The notes beneath the pieces were generated by a model, which was given only the letters and a program-made list of their open reading frames with translations, ran no database searches and had not been told where the DNA came from. A program made the translations under genes and the position numbers. Shown in pieces: positions 34,777 to 41,281 of a stretch of 42,819 bases of DNA (positions within the stretch are counted from its first letter, which is position 1; every line of letters begins with the position of its first letter). Source of the stretch: Campylobacterales bacterium (GTDB lineage: Bacteria > Campylobacterota > Campylobacteria > Campylobacterales > QNZT01). The stretch lies in contig JADGDK010000007.1 of the NCBI GenBank assembly GCA_016744895.1, forward strand, positions 6,227 through 49,045, written 5' to 3'.

Positions 34777-35988
34777 TTAATTCTCTAGACTTATATCATA
34801 ATATACTATACTTGTCCCAGTAGTAATCATTAGTTTAGATTCACTTAAAAATACAGCTCCATTTGCTCGTTCAGATAATTTTATAACTTTTGGAGTATCT
34901 GCTCCATCTATGGAGAAAAGATTTACCTGATTACCTGTTGCTGAGATCGCAAAGGTTTTTTTATCTGGTGATACACTTATTGATTTTGCACTTCCATTTA
35001 TAATAAGTGTTTTTTCAAGTACAAGAGTGTTCACATCTGTTATATCATATATCCTTGCTTTGTTACTTCCTACAAAAATAGCAATTATTTTATTTTGATC
35101 AGGAATTTCTACAATAGATTTAGGTATGCCTGTTGTTTCTATTTCTGCTAATTGGGTTTTTGATTCAATATCAAATATTCTTATATATTTTTTCAAACCA
35201 ATTGTACCACAAAAAATATACTCATCATCGTAACTAAAGTTTAGAGATCTTACTTTTGAACTTTGTGTTCCAACATCTATCTCTATTGGATTATTTAAAT
35301 CATCTACATTAAAGATTTTAATCTTCTTATCTTCTCCTCCACCAATAAGCTTTTGTCCATCATGACTAAGAGCTATATCTCTAATATCAGGATAATTAAA
35401 GTAGTTTGAGTCGGAATTGTCTCGTCTAGAGAATCTAGCTTCAGGTATTCCATTGTTAATATTGTCACTATAAATTCCAACACCCAAATCATCACTATCA
35501 TCACTATATTTTTCAAGTAATGAAAAAACTGATGTACCACTTTCATTTATCAAAACTTTCTCTAAAATCTGTTCAGATGCTCCAGTAGTTGTATCTATAG
35601 TTATAGTTTCACCTGATGAGTATCGGCTTCCTGTAACATCCAAATAGAGTTTATCATCACTTATTGTTTGTGTACTTGGATCTATGATCATCAATCGATT
35701 GTCCCATTTGTTATATACAATGGCATTTTGTGAAGATAGCGCCAACCCTTGCGTTATTTCATCAGAATCTTGTTTTTCCCAAGTAATATTATCATCATTT
35801 TTTATAACGCTTATATCAATTTGTGTAGCTTGTGTTTTATCTTCACTATCGTTAACTACATTTTGATTATTTGTATCACTAGGCATACAGTTATTACACT
35901 CTTTTGCTTTGTACTTATCTTCACTATTACAAGCAGTTAACATCAATACGGTAATGACTGAACATACTATTTTTCTATTAATATTCAT
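34777..35988 (-). CDS. Beta-propeller lipoprotein with ApbE target motif
   Basis: A 403-residue lipoprotein with lipobox MLTAC (Cys20) and a CNNC pair near residue 31. From ~70 it is a WD40/YVTN-like propeller, with repeated blades of the type DIRDIALSHDGQKLIGGGEDKKIKIFN, KVRSLNFSYDDEYIFCGT and AKSISVSPDKKTFAISATGNQVNLFS. Residues 132-138 read DTTTGAS, an exact Dxx(S/T)GA(S/T) flavinylation motif with Ser138 as the predicted FMN acceptor; apbE follows immediately. It is inferred to be an extracytosolic flavoprotein electron carrier. It overlaps the DUF3570-type gene by 11 bases. Confidence 0.82.
   Translation of the reverse strand: MNINRKIVCSVITVLMLTACNSEDKYKAKECNNCMPSDTNNQNVVNDSEDKTQATQIDISVIKNDDNITWEKQDSDEITQGLALSSQNAIVYNKWDNRLMIIDPSTQTISDDKLYLDVTGSRYSSGETITIDTTTGASEQILEKVLINESGTSVFSLLEKYSDDSDDLGVGIYSDNINNGIPEARFSRRDNSDSNYFNYPDIRDIALSHDGQKLIGGGEDKKIKIFNVDDLNNPIEIDVGTQSSKVRSLNFSYDDEYIFCGTIGLKKYIRIFDIESKTQLAEIETTGIPKSIVEIPDQNKIIAIFVGSNKARIYDITDVNTLVLEKTLIINGSAKSISVSPDKKTFAISATGNQVNLFSIDGADTPKVIKLSERANGAVFLSESKLMITTGTSIVYYDISLEN
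35575..35595 (-). other. Predicted covalent-FMN site (DTTTGAS) in the propeller lipoprotein
   Basis: These codons encode D132-S138. The motif is the published ApbE consensus, known from NqrB/NqrC and RnfG proteins; the last residue is the attachment point in those proteins. Confidence 0.7.
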
Positions 35989-37186
35989 AACTTACTCCTG
36001 TTGATATCCAATGGCTTTTTAGGTCATAAGATGTCTCTTGCGTTGCAAGGTTTAAATTAAAATCCCATTTACCTTTGAGATCAGATTCTACACCAAAACC
36101 AAAAGTCCAACTATCAAACTCTCCTAACCTATCATCACTCGTAGCATAGCCATCTTCAGAGAACATAAAATCACCTTGACGATCTTTCCAAAAACTAGCT
36201 TCACTCTGTGTATAATAACGAATCATGGGAGCCAACCTTACATTATTTAATACATTGTAAAAACTTTTTAATTCAGCTGTATGAGACTGAATATCCCAAT
36301 CATCTTTATAGTAACGATAGTTTCCATGGACTATTAACCCTTTTTTTAACTCACTGATTCCATAAAGAGCAATTCCAGATTGATTTTTTTCATCAGGTCT
36401 AACTTCACGAGCTCGATAATATCTATATATTGGACTTTGTGCTGCATCAGCTTCATTGACACGACGAATTACTGTCTGATAAGGATTAGTCAAAGCTTTG
36501 GACTGTTGTGATCTAAAAAATGTAATTTGAGCAAGTGTTTGGGGAGTAAATATCTGAGTAAATGTAATTTCTGTATTCCATATATCCATATCTTTCCACT
36601 CTTCATCAAAGTAAAAGTATGATTCATTTCCTTGTACTGAAACACCTGCTGAAATTGATTGATTTTTATTTTCATCTAAATAGTGTAGATAGCTTAAAGA
36701 AGTTTCTGTACTTTTAAAGTCGTCTTCTTCAGAATAACTAACTCCAAAACCCCATTCATTTCTTTTAGGAGTTCTATATGTTAAAGAAGTGTTAATAGCC
36801 TTTCTTTCATCAACCATTTCTATATTTCTATAAACAAAATCACTTAAATCTATCTGTCCATCACCTATTAAATTTCCTGGTCTTCTTTCTGGATCATCAC
36901 ATATATAAGATCCTGACTCATCAGTACAAGGGGAAGGACTAGAAATAGAATCAAATATAGGAGTACCTCCAGTAATCTCATCATATGTAAATGATGCACT
37001 AAGAGAAAAATCTGTACCCAACTCTTTTTTTATATCAAGTATCGTATAATCCACTTTAATACGATCATCACTTTCTGCATAATGTTCTTGCTGAAATTTT
37101 ACAACATCTCCACTTCCCGCATTTGAAATAGATACAACGCCTGTTACAGCCGCTGATATGATTATATTTTTAGATTTTAATTGCAT
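35978..37186 (-). CDS. DUF3570-type outer-membrane beta-barrel
   Basis: A 402-residue protein with a signal peptide (~1-23), then FQQEHYAESDDRIKVDYTILDIKKELGTDFSLSASFTYDEITGGTP, which matches the start of DUF3570 proteins. Many amphipathic strands follow (WGFGVSYSEEDDF, GLIVHGNYRYYKDDWDI, VRLAPMIRYYTQSEASFW), with a C-terminal strand ISTGVSYEY ending in Tyr. ATG 37186 is chosen over TTG 37192 because GGAGG lies 6 bases upstream. Residues 69-75, DEITGGT, nearly match the ApbE target motif. An internal DGQIDLSDF recalls a calcium-binding loop. The gene overlaps the DUF4266-type gene by 10 bases. It is inferred to be the outer-membrane partner of the flavin system. Confidence 0.82.
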   Translation of the reverse strand: MQLKSKNIIISAAVTGVVSISNAGSGDVVKFQQEHYAESDDRIKVDYTILDIKKELGTDFSLSASFTYDEITGGTPIFDSISSPSPCTDESGSYICDDPERRPGNLIGDGQIDLSDFVYRNIEMVDERKAINTSLTYRTPKRNEWGFGVSYSEEDDFKSTETSLSYLHYLDENKNQSISAGVSVQGNESYFYFDEEWKDMDIWNTEITFTQIFTPQTLAQITFFRSQQSKALTNPYQTVIRRVNEADAAQSPIYRYYRAREVRPDEKNQSGIALYGISELKKGLIVHGNYRYYKDDWDIQSHTAELKSFYNVLNNVRLAPMIRYYTQSEASFWKDRQGDFMFSEDGYATSDDRLGEFDSWTFGFGVESDLKGKWDFNLNLATQETSYDLKSHWISTGVSYEY

Positions 37187-37392
37187 CCACAACCTCCACC
37201 ACCAATTCCACCACCACCAACAGAAGCTTCTTTAGATGTAAAAACATGTTCATTTACTTTTTTGATGATTGGGTCACCACCAATTTGCATTCTTTCATGT
37301 GCCAAGGTCCCTTTTTGCCAAGATTTTACAGGTTTTATACACCCTAAAAATAATATGGACAAAAGAACTAGTGAAGTTAATTTATATGGCAT
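37177..37392 (-). CDS. Small DUF4266-type lipoprotein with Gly-rich CGC tail
   Basis: A 71-residue lipoprotein: signal peptide with lipobox LFLGC (Cys18), then KSWQKGTLAHERMQIGGDPIIKKVNEHVFTSKEAS, the core of the DUF4266 family, and a C-terminal GGGGIGGGGCGCN. Mature length is ~54 residues. The two C-terminal cysteines (C68, C70) in a flexible glycine tail suggest metal or thiol chemistry. It sits between the TlpA-like and DUF3570-type genes, the usual company of this family. Its 3' end also supplies the ribosome site of the next gene. Confidence 0.85.
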   Translation of the reverse strand: MPYKLTSLVLLSILFLGCIKPVKSWQKGTLAHERMQIGGDPIIKKVNEHVFTSKEASVGGGGIGGGGCGCN

Positions 37393-37395
37393 ATC

Positions 37396-37845
37396 TCACA
37401 GTCCTTCTATCTTTTTTGCTAATTTTTTATCTATGTTATCTACTGCTCCCAGAATAGCATCAACAACTTTTCCATCTTTGATAATGTAACATGCGGGCAT
37501 TCCTATAGGGTCAAAAGCTGCAATTACTTCTTGTGTTGAATCATTATGAACTCTAAAATCAAGAGCTAATTTCTTTTGAAAAGATAGACCATCTTTTATA
37601 TTCTTATCAGTATCAATTCCTAAAACTTCTATTTTTTTAGAATCACTATTTTTATGTAGAGAATTTACAAGTGGTAACTCTTTTTCACATGATATACACC
37701 AAGATGCAAAAAAGTCAATAACTGTAATTTTTGAGTTATCTAATTTTAAGATTTTTGAGATTTCAGGTTCTATTTTATCACCAATTTTATAAGCTTGTAA
37801 ACTTAATGCTAAAATAGAGGTAATTATTATAGCTTTTTTGAACAT
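37396..37845 (-). CDS. TlpA/ResA-like periplasmic thioredoxin
   Basis: A 149-residue exported thioredoxin-fold protein. The signal peptide (~1-18) is followed by KITVIDFFASWCISCEKELP with redox pair C50/C53 (CISC), the KIEVLGIDTDKNI strand, the cis-proline loop IGMPACYIIKDGKVV (P117) and a short C-terminal helix. The family reduces or oxidises disulfides outside the cytoplasm. The most likely client is the Cys-rich tail of the lipoprotein encoded 3 bases downstream; heme-apoprotein reduction is less likely because no CxxCH protein is encoded nearby. Confidence 0.9.
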   Translation of the reverse strand: MFKKAIIITSILALSLQAYKIGDKIEPEISKILKLDNSKITVIDFFASWCISCEKELPLVNSLHKNSDSKKIEVLGIDTDKNIKDGLSFQKKLALDFRVHNDSTQEVIAAFDPIGMPACYIIKDGKVVDAILGAVDNIDKKLAKKIEGL

Positions 37846-37874
37846 TTTTGTTTCCTTATTTATATTATGTAAGA

Positions 37875-37904
37875 TTAGAGGGTGGGGAATTCCTCACCCT
37901 CTAA
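37875..37904 (-). terminator. Strong 30-base hairpin after the large lipoprotein gene
   Basis: Arms 37875-37889 and 37890-37904 (TTAGAGGGTG...CACCCTCTAA, centre GGAATTCC) pair at 14 of 15 positions. On the minus strand it lies 18 bases after the stop of the large lipoprotein and 30 bases before the tlpA-like ATG. The T-tail is weak, so it may attenuate or protect mRNA rather than stop it. Confidence 0.6.
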
Positions 37905-37922
37905 TTTAATTTGTTTTATAAG

Positions 37923-40706
37923 CTATGGAATTGTAACTACAGCCATCTGTCTTTTTTTATCACTATTTGTATAATTAAAGAATACTCTTTTGCCATCGCC
38001 TGAAACTGCCATTCTATCAGCTCCTGATGGTTCATTTGAAAATGATTCTTCACTTATAGTCCCATCATCTGCAATATTAAGTATATATATTCCGTTTAAT
38101 GATTTATCTGATCTTTGTACTGGAATCATTAGTTTATTTTCTCCATCAACTACTCTTCCTTCAGCACCATACATACGACCTCCTGTACCTGTACTAAATA
38201 TTTTTTTGTCTTGAAGGTCTTCATTGAAGCTAAATATATTTCCATCATATGTATTTACAATTACTCTTTGATGTGCATACCAAACTCTCGCTATTTCTTC
38301 AACTTCTGCAGAAGCTACTACACCATTTGCATCAACTGCATAAACTTTTTCACCATCTCTTTGGAAAGCCCTGTCTCCTTCATTATTAATTGCTGGAGGA
38401 CCATATGTTTTATACTCTTTATTGTCTCCCATATCAATTGTGCTATTTATAGTGATATTTCCACTTGCATCCACATCATAAATTTCAGCTAAAAATGTGT
38501 CATCATCTTCTTTAACAAAAACTATAGCCTTAGAGTTGTCATTATTCCACTCTACATTGCTTGGTGTACCTGTTGTAATATCTAAAGAGTTTGTTGCATC
38601 AGCAGCTAAAGTTCCATCTTGCCCTACTGCTACACTAAATATTCTACCAAATTCCTCTTTTTTTGTTATTGCAAATGCATTAACACCATTTACTCCTACA
38701 CCTACAACTTCTTCATCATCAGCAAATCTCTTTGGTTCAGTTGCCACTGATATTTCACCTGCTTCATTTACAGAGTACGAGGCTAATCCATATTTTGTCT
38801 CTTCACCAAATGTAGCTTGGATTGGTGCTACAAGTATACTTCCATCACCATTTGCCGCCATATATTGAGCTATTCCTGTTTCTACAGATTTTGGAGTTGG
38901 TAATATTACTGGAACTTTACGAATATTAATATCAAACTCTTTATTTCCTATTTTTGTAGTACTTCTAAATGAAGCTGTAAGTGCAGCTTGTAGTTTTCCA
39001 CTCTCATCCTGTGCTTCATTTGTTGGTCTTGTGACTTCACCATTGGCTGGATTTAAAACTCCTGTTGGAAGAGTACTTGTCCAAGAAATACCGACATTTT
39101 CATATGCACTATTTAGTGATACATCTTTTATAATGGCATTAAGATAACCACCACCATTGATTGATGATCTATTTAGTCCTTTTTTAGCAAGTTCGATTTT
39201 AGTGTCTAAATTTATATTTTGGGTAGTTGTTGTAATGTTTATCATACCAACACTATTTCTACCGTTTATAATCGCTAATTTATCATTATCTAAAAACTCT
39301 GCATCTCTTACACCTTCAGCTGGGAAAAGACCCTGTACACTAAAGTTTGGCACCGTAAGGTTTAAAATCATAACATCACTAGATTCGTGTCCCACAAGAG
39401 CCATTTTGCTAAAGTCAGGAGATATTACCGCAGTATCTGAAGTAAATTTTGTATTAGAAGCATTGATACTACCATCAGCCAAATTTACAATAGCTATATC
39501 TGTAATACCTTTATTATCATGGCCATGATTAAACGCTACAAGCTTACTTGCATCACTATTTATAATTATCTCAGCTGGTTTAAATCCAAGGATAATTTTT
39601 TCATTTCCAGTAAGAGTTTCTGCGGATAATTTAGTAATATTTTTATCATTTGCAACAAATACGGTATCACCTTCAACGGCTATAGCATCAAAACCATCAG
39701 ATTCTATAGCAGCTATTTCATTAGTTAAATCTCCATCATATACAAAGAGGTTTTTTTCACTATCTAACACAACAACTTTACTATCATCACTAGCTACTGC
39801 ATATTTAGAAACTATTTTATTTAATCTTTTAGAGTTTGTTAAATCTATGGAAACTCTCTCACCAACTGTAAATCCAGTTGTATCTGTAGTTGTTGCTATA
39901 GATCCATCATCTTCTATTTTAACTTTATATAGTCCTATTGTAGCCGTATCTGCAGTTTTTGAGCTAGCTCCTTTAGGAGGTATATTTGCATACACATAAG
40001 AAGAGTCAGAATTTAGAACAACATTTCTTAAATAATTTTCACTAGCTCCAGATGTAGAATCTTTTCCATGTCCTGAATCTGTTATAACTGAAACTGGAGA
40101 AAATACTTTGTCTCCTGATGTTATATCGATCACAGTAAGAGCATTGTGATAGTGACTAGCAGCCACAATTTTTCCATTTTTTGCTGTAATTTTACTAATG
40201 GAAGCATCTTTAGAGTCAACCCATTTAGGGTCAATTTGTGCCTTTATTTCTTCATCCACGTTTTTAGATAAAGATTCTGTAAATTCAAGTTTTGCCAAAG
40301 ATGGAATATCTGCTTCTTGTATCTCATTATCGGTAACAGTTATATCTTTGATTCCTTGTGGGTTTGAAGATACCATTGTCATTACTTTATTTATAACTGC
40401 TGCAGTCACAGCGCTTGGATTTGCATCAGGGTGTGCTGCTTTTGCATTCTTAACCGCTGTTTCTACATCTTTTAGGTTTTGAGAAGTAGGATTTTTATTA
40501 CCAAACTTCTCTTTTACATAAGCTTCAACTGCTGGTATTGTTTTTGAATCTATAACTTGATTATATATTAATTCATTATTTAATATGGTATCTCCTAAAA
40601 TTTTACTTTGTAAATTCGTAGTCATACCCCCAGAGCCATTAGAACTTCCACAACCTACTAAAATAGTTGCTAGAGAGATAGATATAAGACTGTTCTTGTA
40701 TTTCAT
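37923..40706 (-). CDS. Large double beta-propeller lipoprotein with ApbE target motif
   Basis: A 927-residue lipoprotein: lipobox LVGC (Cys19), a helical region (~30-150), a first propeller (~165-495), an atrophied bacterial Ig domain (~502-598, ISWTSTLPTGVLNPANGEVTRP), and a second propeller (~605-927). Residues 216-222 read DSTSGAS, an exact ApbE target motif with predicted FMN on Ser222, followed by ENYLRNVVLNSD, which parallels the context in the smaller propeller (EQILEKVLINES). Blades are YVTN-like. The ATG at 40706 with AAAGGA is chosen over 40754, which lacks a signal peptide start. It is the first gene of the flavin operon. Confidence 0.82.
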   Translation of the reverse strand: MKYKNSLISISLATILVGCGSSNGSGGMTTNLQSKILGDTILNNELIYNQVIDSKTIPAVEAYVKEKFGNKNPTSQNLKDVETAVKNAKAAHPDANPSAVTAAVINKVMTMVSSNPQGIKDITVTDNEIQEADIPSLAKLEFTESLSKNVDEEIKAQIDPKWVDSKDASISKITAKNGKIVAASHYHNALTVIDITSGDKVFSPVSVITDSGHGKDSTSGASENYLRNVVLNSDSSYVYANIPPKGASSKTADTATIGLYKVKIEDDGSIATTTDTTGFTVGERVSIDLTNSKRLNKIVSKYAVASDDSKVVVLDSEKNLFVYDGDLTNEIAAIESDGFDAIAVEGDTVFVANDKNITKLSAETLTGNEKIILGFKPAEIIINSDASKLVAFNHGHDNKGITDIAIVNLADGSINASNTKFTSDTAVISPDFSKMALVGHESSDVMILNLTVPNFSVQGLFPAEGVRDAEFLDNDKLAIINGRNSVGMINITTTTQNINLDTKIELAKKGLNRSSINGGGYLNAIIKDVSLNSAYENVGISWTSTLPTGVLNPANGEVTRPTNEAQDESGKLQAALTASFRSTTKIGNKEFDINIRKVPVILPTPKSVETGIAQYMAANGDGSILVAPIQATFGEETKYGLASYSVNEAGEISVATEPKRFADDEEVVGVGVNGVNAFAITKKEEFGRIFSVAVGQDGTLAADATNSLDITTGTPSNVEWNNDNSKAIVFVKEDDDTFLAEIYDVDASGNITINSTIDMGDNKEYKTYGPPAINNEGDRAFQRDGEKVYAVDANGVVASAEVEEIARVWYAHQRVIVNTYDGNIFSFNEDLQDKKIFSTGTGGRMYGAEGRVVDGENKLMIPVQRSDKSLNGIYILNIADDGTISEESFSNEPSGADRMAVSGDGKRVFFNYTNSDKKRQMAVVTIP
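40041..40061 (-). other. Predicted covalent-FMN site (DSTSGAS) in the large lipoprotein
   Basis: These codons encode D216-S222. The Dxx(S/T)GA(S/T) match is exact and lies at the same place relative to the first propeller blades as the motif of the smaller lipoprotein. Confidence 0.7.
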
Positions 40707-40752
40707 ATTTTTTTTCCTTTTGTGAAATATTTTTAAACTTAATGAGACTAAC

Positions 40753-40819
40753 AATATAAAACTTAAATTATACAGATAATGAAATCCGTTATCACTAGCA
40801 TATAATTTAAGTTTATATT
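40753..40819. repeat. ~19-bp inverted repeat with outward-facing -10 boxes
   Basis: The left arm 40753-40772 and right arm 40801-40819 are complementary over 19 bases with one extra A in the left arm; an inner GATAA/TTATC pair sits in the 28-base spacer. Each arm contains TATAAT reading outward: 40767-40772 on the minus strand, toward the large lipoprotein gene (~60 bases from its ATG), and 40801-40806 on the plus strand. It may be a divergent promoter/operator pair or the end of a small mobile repeat. Confidence 0.65.
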
Positions 40820-40837
40820 AATGATAAATAAGAGTAG

Positions 40838-41086
40838 TTCAAATTGAGGTTATTTCATTGTAAATACTGTACTAGCATGTCAATAGCGGAGTTAAATTAG
40901 GCAGTCCAAGAGATTTCTGAAAACAGTTTTTACAACTGCTATCTTGGATAAATTATTGATATCCTTGATAACTCTTATCGATTAAAAGAGAAAAAGGAGG
41001 AAAGTCTTGTAGATTCAGATTTATATAAGTTTAACCCATCTAAACTACTAAAAGAAAAGAATAAAAGGCGTTTCTTAAGGTTGTAA
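40838..41086 (+). pseudogene. Possible decayed ORF upstream of the flavin operon
   Basis: One plus-strand frame reads FKLRLFHCKYCTSMSIAELN, stop, AVQEISENSFYNCYLG, stop, then a 44-codon stretch beginning IIDILDNSYRLKEKKEESLV and ending NKRRFLRL, stop. The composition is protein-like and keeps one frame across two stops; a CxxC pair near the start hints at a zinc ribbon. There is no usable start codon. I do not recognise the family; chance reading in AT-rich DNA remains possible. The 575-base stretch 40707-41281 otherwise holds only the inverted repeat and the micro-ORF. Confidence 0.35.
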
Positions 41087-41099
41087 GACGTAGAATTAA

Positions 41100-41159
41100 C
41101 TACGAAAAACTGACGACATTTACTCCAATATTCACAACATGATCACCCTTTTTTGTCAT
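41100..41159 (-). CDS. Micro-ORF or gene remnant with good ribosome site
   Basis: A 19-residue reading frame (MTKKGDHVVNIGVNVVSFS) starts with ATG, has GGAG 7 bases upstream and a TATAAT (41234-41239, minus strand) further upstream. It could be a leader peptide, a small protein, or the 5' stub of a deleted gene. No similarity is recognised. Confidence 0.3.
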   Translation of the reverse strand: MTKKGDHVVNIGVNVVSFS

Positions 41160-41281
41160 CTTAAATCTCCTATCTCTTATGTTACTCTAAGTAGAAATTT
41201 AAATCTATATTTGGGTGTCTTCATGCCTGTATCATTATAAATTGTTCTTACAAAAATAGTGTCAAAGATAAAACAAATAAA

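Noticed and set aside
37181-37489. A plus-strand open frame of ~100 codons rich in Pro and His opposite the DUF4266-type gene.
   Set aside because: It is the complement of the Gly-rich tail and the tlpA-like end, without a ribosome site or family resemblance; the minus-strand genes explain the region.
33865-40921. An 11-base direct repeat (agatttctgaa) at 33865-33875 and 40911-40921 that brackets the flavin operon.
   Set aside because: Eleven bases in AT-rich DNA over 43 kb is expected by chance, and the flanks do not match; it is not enough for target-site duplication or att sites.
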